NCBI GenBank assembly: GCA_035079385.1
Contig: JAVHKY010000010.1
Span: forward strand, 3,472,001 to 3,536,000
DNA: 64,000 nt
From: Aspidiotus rigidus
Taxonomy: Eukaryota; Arthropoda; Insecta; Hemiptera; Diaspididae
Direction of reading: 5' to 3'
Shown: positions 58,140 through 64,000 of the stretch, piece after piece
Position numbering within the stretch: position 1 is the first letter of the stretch
Layout of the letters: every line of letters starts with the position of its first letter
Made by a program: the position numbers and the translations under genes
Notes under the pieces: generated by a model
Told to the model about the DNA's origin: nothing
Database searches by the model: none
What the model saw: the letters and a program-made list of their open reading frames with translations, nothing else

Positions 58140-59790
58140 TTTTTTTTACTTTCCCGATATTTGGCTTTTTATCGAATTAGAATCGATATTTTTGTATGGG
58201 ACTCTCTTAGTACTGTGACTTACATATTTCTCCACCAGATTCCGCTCCTAACTCAAAAGCTCACAAAATGGACTTAGACCGTTTTGGAATGTCATGCTAT
58301 GACTTGGAATAGTAGTTAGTGCGAGTAAATAATCGAGAGAGAGAGGGTTATTGTATCCGAGTTGTTTCCCATCACAGAGCGCGCGCGAGGGCGGACGGGA
58401 CATTCAAGGTAGAGCGGAGAGGAGCAAGCATAGGACTGGAAAAGACGTGATCAGCTGTTAGAGTTTCTTTCTGACAGGAAGAACAAGATGGTGAACCAGA
58501 AGATTAGGGTTGATGAGGTAGGAGTGAGTGATTTTTGTATGGCCGATTCCTAGCCGAGTAATGATTACTTCTTCTCTTATTCCACGATTACTAATAGACG
58601 TGGACCAATGTGATAGACTTTGTTTGATGCTGAGGAGCTCATTGGGAGTTTGATTTTTCCAGAGATTTGTCCATTTTTCTAGGGTGAGAGAACGGTGATA
58701 GTTTTTGTAATCTGAGACAGGTATGGGTGAGTTGTCAGTTATTTTGGGAAAGGATGTTGCTTGTTTGACGGCTAGGTCAACAGAGTGGTGGTGGTAAGGT
58801 AGATTTTTGTGAGTGGGGATCCATATGAAAGTGATGCAGATGTTGGTAGATTTCAGTGAGTGTTGGGTTCGTTGAATGAGAGGATGGTTGCTATAAGTAT
58901 CTATAGAAGAGAATGAAGTGAAGGAAGAGAGTCAGTCGGTGAGGAGGAAGAATTTTTTGTCTGGGAGAAGTTGTGCGAGGTGGAAAAGGCAGGAGAATAT
59001 GGCCATTAATTCTTCTGTAAAAATGGAAGCAATGTTTCGAATTCGGTGAGAAGTGAGGTGCCCATCTATGAAGTATGCATAGACGGTTTTATTTATAGTT
59101 TTTTGGATCCGTCGATTGTAATCTGGATATTCTTGTATTAGTTGTTTAATGTTAGAGATATTGTTGGGGTCTGATTCAGATAATTGAGTCAGATCAAGAC
59201 GGAGGTTTGGAGCGGTGGGAGTCCTAGATATGGTTGGAAGAGGGTTAGCTTGGAATGATTTATTGAGGGAGATGTTGAATTGGGTTAGAATGTGTTCATT
59301 TGAAGTGGAAAATTGTATTGTATACTGTTAGTTCCGGGAATTGGGAAGCGGAGGATAGGAAATTGGATGTTAGGGTAAGTCGCCGAAAAAGAAGGGGCAT
59401 TCGGCCGCTTCCATACATAACCTCATTTTAGGGCTTGTGGAAAGCACCTAAGGCCGTTCCAGGAAAGGAAGTTTGAATAGTGTCGAGTGTAGAGAGAACT
59501 GATTTACTGGCTAAATTGGAGGGGGAGAATTAGAATCCGTTTTTTGTTGTCCATTTGGTGATTGCGTCGAGCGTTGTTTGAAGGAGTCTATGTGCTCTTT
59601 AGAGATTGGAAGAGCAAATGGAGATGTTGTAATCGTCAGCAAAGAGACGTTGGATAAGAGGAGGGGAGACAAGTTTCGTCATATCATTGATGGCTAAGAG
59701 GAAGAGTAGAACGCTGAACACCTCTCCCAGGGGGACTCCGTTTTGAATGCCTCAATCAACCTTACGTTATTCATGAGAGGTGGGGGCGGT
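58140..59790 (-). mobile_element. LINE fragment with RT motif C and RNase H
   Basis: Read on the minus strand: QNGVPLGEVFSVLLFLLAIN and DMTKLVSPPLIQRLFADDYN (59,770-59,630) form the RT motif B-C region with ADD intact. The post-RT part has RALGAFHKP and then ECPFSFRRLTL-like text (59,470-59,370). LRLDLTQLSESDPNN leads into RNase H with AYFIDGHLT (TDGS changed) and ASIFTEELMAIF. TRLGIGHTKITHSYLINP ends RNase H near 58,480. Frameshifts break it. The right edge abuts Penelope copy C. Confidence 0.82.
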
Positions 59791-60274
59791 AAGTAGAAGC
59801 ATTGGGAGACTGAGTCTTCCCCCGGGCACGACCATCTGTTCGTTCGATGTTGTTGGTCTGTTCCCGAATATTCCTAAGGCTGTCACTATTTAGCATATGA
59901 GTGAGCTTCTTCTCAACATCAACGTTCCTCACAATAAATTTCAAGAATTTTTCGATCTCTTGAATACCTGTTGGTCGCCAAACTATGGTAAATTCGAAGG
60001 GAAATTATTCGAGTTCCATGATGAAGTAGAAATCCCTATTGGATCACCTTTAGGCTCCTTCATCTCCGAAATATTCATGTCTAAGTTTGAACTTGACCTC
60101 TTTTCCTCGAGCCAGGTGTTACTTAATCATATTTACTAGCGGCACAGGTACGTTGATGACGTTCTATGCACGGGACTGGTCCTCCAGATCTCCTTGGTGA
60201 GTTTCTGAGGTATCTCAATTCCTGGTACCCTTCCATAAAATTTAGTTTGGAAATAGGGAGATCTCCCATTAATT

Positions 60275-60641
60275 CTTAACTGGGAACCTGTTCTATGGGG
60301 GCTTTTTGAGAAATTTGCCGTGCGCCGTCCGCCGTCCAGCAAAAAAATTTCAACTCTCGAGCTATATATGATAGGAGAGGGACTTGGAAAAATTTCGACT
60401 CTCGAGCCATATATGATAGGAATTTTTCCAAGTCCCTCTCCTATCTTATATAGCTCGAGAGCCAAGATAAATTTAGACTCTCGAACTGTATTATGCTAGG
60501 CTTAAAGTAGGTCTAGCACTTCTGTATACTAGCTTTATATTAGGTCTAGGCTTCCTAGAATTCTCAATACCAAATCCAATTCGACTCATAAAACAGGTTC
60601 CCTACGTTCCTCGTTCAATTTTGTTAAGGAAGCCGTCGTTT
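60275..60641 (+). repeat. Family R copy inserted in Penelope copy C
   Basis: The host RT reading (SPIN|FLDLISV) is interrupted here. The insert starts near CTTAACTGGGAACCTGTTCT, has the GCCGTGCGCCGTCCGCCGTC block and three CTATATATGATAGG-type units in both orientations, then AATTCTCAATACC, AAACAGGTTCCCTACGTTCC and AAGGAAGCCGTCG. Its outer parts are inverted repeats of each other (GGGAACCTGTTCTATG versus AAACAGGTTCCC). This gives the best view of the element's limits. Confidence 0.8.
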
Positions 60642-61486
60642 TTTGGATTTGATCTCTGTAATAGACGGTATCCATGAATTTGGAATATACAGGAAAGATA
60701 CTACGACCGATGTTTTAGTCCACGGAGCGTCATTCTGTCATGTTGCGCATAAGATGGCTGCTTTTAATAGCCTAGTTCACAGATTTCACAGACTGACTCG
60801 TATTCCCTTGAGTCAGGCTGCCTTCAAAAAAGAACTATTGACAATAAAACACCCGACCAGAGTGAATGGGTGTCAATATCGACGTTGACTTGATGGTTCG
60901 GAGGAAACTTACTATAGAAGTATTCTCGATTCCAACACCTCCCTCCCTCGAGACACGTTTCTTGATTGTCGTATGCGTTGGATTAGTCTCCCTTTCCTGG
61001 GGAAGTTCTCCCTCCAATTGGGTTGAGCCCTCCGGCGTTTGGTTTCAGACCAGCTACCACTGTTGAAAGGTTGTTTGTGAAGCTGAAGGACCCTATACCC
61101 GTTGATACATGGCGGAATGCAGTGATTGTACAGGCTTTTATATTGGTGAGACCAGCCGCTAGATGAAGATGAGAGTAGCTGAAACTTTGAAGTCTTGGAA
61201 TCAGGGAGACTTGTGGGAATCAGCTTTTGCTGATCATTTAATAAACAGCAACCACGGTTTCCATGAGGGATCGGAAAGGCTCCTCCATAAGGAGAATTCT
61301 TACCGCAAACGTATTGCCCTCGAACACATAGAGATAATGCGTCACCTCAACACTGATGGCATTACTGTACTTAAGTCGTACATTCTGGAAGATGGCCTGA
61401 TCGAACTTGTTTATGATTCACGACGCGACTTCTCGTTTGACCAATCTTAATATTCTGCCTCTCTCCTCTGTCTTTTCATTTCAGTC

Positions 61487-61517
61487 CCGAAGATGGTTTA
61501 TTAACCGAAAGCGCTAG
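61487..61517 (+). ncRNA. Hammerhead-like motif, Penelope copy C
   Basis: Same layout as the copy A motif (GAAGATGG, TTTATTAACC, GAAAGCGCT), but the core CTGAAGA reads CCGAAGA. The change of the invariant U4 should inactivate it. Confidence 0.35.
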
Positions 61518-61570
61518 CTCGACATTTAATTTTTCTGCGGTTTTTGTATTTTTTTCTCTCCCTTCTGGGT

Positions 61571-63912
61571 ATTTTTTTTCGCCATTATGGATGTATTCAT
61601 TTAATTTGAACTAGGATAGTTTGAACGTGAGGGAGGATTGAGGATATGAAGAACACTACTGGTCTGATGGATATGTTTTCTTTATGTAATATAGGAAGGC
61701 TATAAAGTCGAGGAGGTATACAAGATTGGGGACATGAACAGAAATAAGATTTTTGAGCAACAGGGAAGTGGACTTATTAACAAGTAGCTGACATCACGAA
61801 CATAGCGTGAAAAATTGAATTTTGAACCTACACTACTGACAGAACGATTGCCACCTTCTAAAAATTCTAGAACTTTCATCTGATAGTCAACTCTCAGACT
61901 TATCTATCGATATCGTCGACGACATTCACGTGAAAAAGTTTTAAAAATCGATTCAAAAACTCTAATAACAAAATTTGATATTTGGATGCTTACTAATTTA
62001 TTTTTTGGAACTACGAGTAGGTCATATTTTAAGTGTAAAATTGCAAGGATATATATTTTTTCTCTTGTACTACTTCTCGAGAAAAACTTTTCCTATTGCT
62101 AGATTTGTGCTTCTCACGCTAATTGTCTTTTTTCTAATTTCATTTTCACCTAATCATAAAATTAATTCATCATCGGATATTAAAACCACTTAGGTAATTC
62201 TCGATCAACTTTTCAGTGGTGTATTTTCTACTTTCTTCTGTTGAGAGGCATTAATAATTTATCAACTTTTTGGAACACCTCTCGAAAAAGAGCACACACG
62301 CTTATAACTAATAATCCATAGAATGCAAGACAATTTGATAAGATTACTCGGAAATATACTCTTCACCAACATACGTTCTGTGCATAGATTGAAAAAATAA
62401 TGAAATAAATGATCTTCTCCACATGAAAAAGAACATTAATAATTATATACAGAAAAAAAAAGAAAAAAAAAATGAAATGAGTTATTCTGTCCGAAGAGCA
62501 TACAGGAGATACAAAAATAAGAAAAATAAGTACCGTATATTATTATCATGGTATAGACATTATGATGGGAGAGGAAGGAAAAAAAAAAAGTTTGCCCGAA
62601 AAGAGCAGAGAGAAAGAATTAATCGAGCGAAACAATAGGAAACGATATGACGCGTATCGAAATCGTACGTCGGAGCCAGATTTTTGACATACTCGTCCGA
62701 AAGAGAGTACACTTACATGCTTTGATCTAAAAGCAAACACATTACGTTTCAACGTGTATTATATACAGTATATTTTCGAATATACACGCTCTCATCTATT
62801 ACTAGAAAATATTTGTAGAGAATATTATAGAAATATAAACAAGGATATGGCCAACAATCGCTTCACAGTTTCAAAGCCAAAGAGATTGAAAGATCATACT
62901 CGGAGGCTTTGTAAAATGTAACGAAGTCGTCGTGATATTCTTCAAAAAAATATCGAATGTCTCAATTCATATTAGATATAATTGGTACATACACTCTCTC
63001 AAAAGGTTCAGTAGTAAGAACAATATTGTGCTATAAAAAGTAACGAGCGTCGGCCACCTCGACATTAGTCCTAAATTCACACAAACAGGATTTTGGACGA
63101 AAATGAATACCTTACAGAATTAACTGCGTGATAGCCGAGAGTCTGGTTCACAAATACGACTTGACTACATCTATAATGTATCTGAAGTATATAAAACAAT
63201 TGTCCAATTAGCAAGAATTTTGCACATCATGTTGAGAATAACTCAGTTGTTCGGTATTCGAAGAGAATTAATTTCTTCTGACATCACATCTCAAAATTGC
63301 TGTTTGAAGCGTTGATGAACTTCCTGAAATTCAATTTAGGTCAATTTTCTTCGAAAGGAGGGGATCGCATCCATAAAAAAGCGATATGCTGTATGAACTC
63401 AGTCTTGAAGAGTTCAACTCAAGTAAAACATCCTCACAATTTGACATTTTTCGACCTCCGACTCATAATTCTTGGATTTTCGTCCGTCCATTTCTGTCCG
63501 CCTTTAGACTTCGACAAATTTTGACTTTTTTACCCTCGGGATTAGCTAAGTATCACAGACAGGGCAGAAGTTAGGTATGTGAAATGGTAATTACGAGCAA
63601 AGACGGAGAACTGCAGCAATGCAGTTGAGTCTGCTGAAGTGTATATAGCCTTTGAAATAATCGATCATTCAATTCCGATCATGCGATTTTGATAGTTGAT
63701 TACTATCGCCCGCGTCTTCCCTCTGTGGTGGGTTGACGGAGCTCGAAGAGACCAAGTGACAACGCCATTATTAAAATTTTTCATTTGTAGCCCCTTCAGT
63801 TCAAAAGAAAGACCACTTGTTTACATGCTTTGTCGCACTGGACGAGTGACGCAACACCATACGTATGCGTTCAATTGTTGAATACGTAAGATCGGTAATT
63901 CGTACGTTTTTA
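61571..63912. other. Intergenic; no gene supported
   Basis: AT-rich. The frame at 62,423-62,638 is Lys/Arg-rich noise near poly-A runs. Nothing repeated is obvious except the terminal hairpin. Confidence 0.4.
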
Positions 63913-63960
63913 GGGCCACTTTTCGGTATTTCGAAAGTGAGAAATACCGAAAAGTGGCCC
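63913..63960. repeat. Perfect hairpin, 20-bp arms
   Basis: GGGCCACTTTTCGGTATTTC, loop GAAAGTGA, then the exact inverse complement ending in AAAAGTGGCCC. It stands alone in intergenic sequence 40 bases from the window end. It could be a very small MITE, a structured RNA or one end of a larger element cut by the window. Confidence 0.95.
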
Positions 63961-64000
63961 TGCGTCGTAATCAGCTGATTTCTCCTATGTTCTTGCTGAG

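Larger units (their letters stand above)
59800..61570 (+). mobile_element. Penelope-like element copy C, split by family R
   Basis: Motif A SFDVVGLFPNIPK (59,840-59,880) is followed by LLLNINVPHNKFQEFFDLLN, motif B EIPIGSPLGSFISEIFM (60,025-60,080) and motif C RYVDDVLC (60,150-60,170). The reading then breaks at the family R insert and resumes with LDLISVIDGIHEFGIYRKDT and FCHVAHKMAAFNSLVHRFHR (60,640-60,790). After decayed text comes the GIY-YIG part, CTGFYIGETSR, MKMRVAETLKSW and HLINSNHGFHEGSER, up to 61,450. The 3' UTR has the hammerhead-like motif and TTCTGCGGTTTTTG. The 5' end is truncated. Same subfamily as copy A. Stops and frameshifts make it inactive. Confidence 0.9.

Overview
This is an AT-rich eukaryotic nuclear window, most likely from an insect. 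The evidence is a Pox meso/Pax1-9 type paired-box exon with arthropod-like sequence, GT-AG introns, very sparse genes and a dense load of retroelement and foldback-element remains. I cannot name the species from the sequence alone. Base composition, gene spacing and nested transposons point to a large, repeat-rich genome. Nothing indicates a bacterial or plasmid origin.

Layout. 0-7 kb: copies of a dispersed TIR-bearing repeat (called family R here), a possible small exon at 2.65-2.85 kb and unrecognised open frames. 9.6-14.5 kb: short tandem repeats, then a non-LTR retrotransposon (LINE) fragment. That LINE is split by a palindrome built from Penelope-like 3' ends, which is itself split by a hairpin element. 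17.0-18.9 kb: the paired-domain exon of Pox meso on the minus strand, with a (TAA)n microsatellite of about 0.58 kb upstream, probably intronic. 20-22.3 kb: LINE and Penelope remains. 25.6-28.6 kb: an inverted copy of the 1.2-2.1 kb repeat region and a 1.16 kb foldback element. 31-32 kb and 35.7-36.1 kb: more family R.

37.3-40.3 kb: a two-exon gene for a small secreted protein, with a roughly 2.5 kb intron full of family R. The mature protein has weak but patterned resemblance to the RNase F1/T1 fold and appears to lack catalytic residues. 43-44.2 kb: a Penelope-like element with YVDD and GIY-YIG motifs and an inverted 5' end. 45.5-46.2 kb: a TIR transposon with a BESS-like frame. 46.4-49.6 kb: tandem repeats. 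52.2-53.4 kb: LINE. 55.5-61.6 kb: a transposon nest with a small MITE, a 2.14 kb palindrome, a minus-strand LINE with RNase H, and a Penelope-like element interrupted by a family R copy. 64 kb end: a perfect 20-bp-arm hairpin.

Functionally there are only two supported host genes, Pox meso (mesoderm transcription factor) and the secreted protein gene, and nothing links them. The strongest candidates for something undescribed are the RNase-like secreted protein, the foldback element whose two arms carry the same short open frame, family R with its 45-bp tandem units and TGACGTCA sites, and the hammerhead-like motifs at the Penelope 3' ends. All calls come from reading the sequence; no database search was run.
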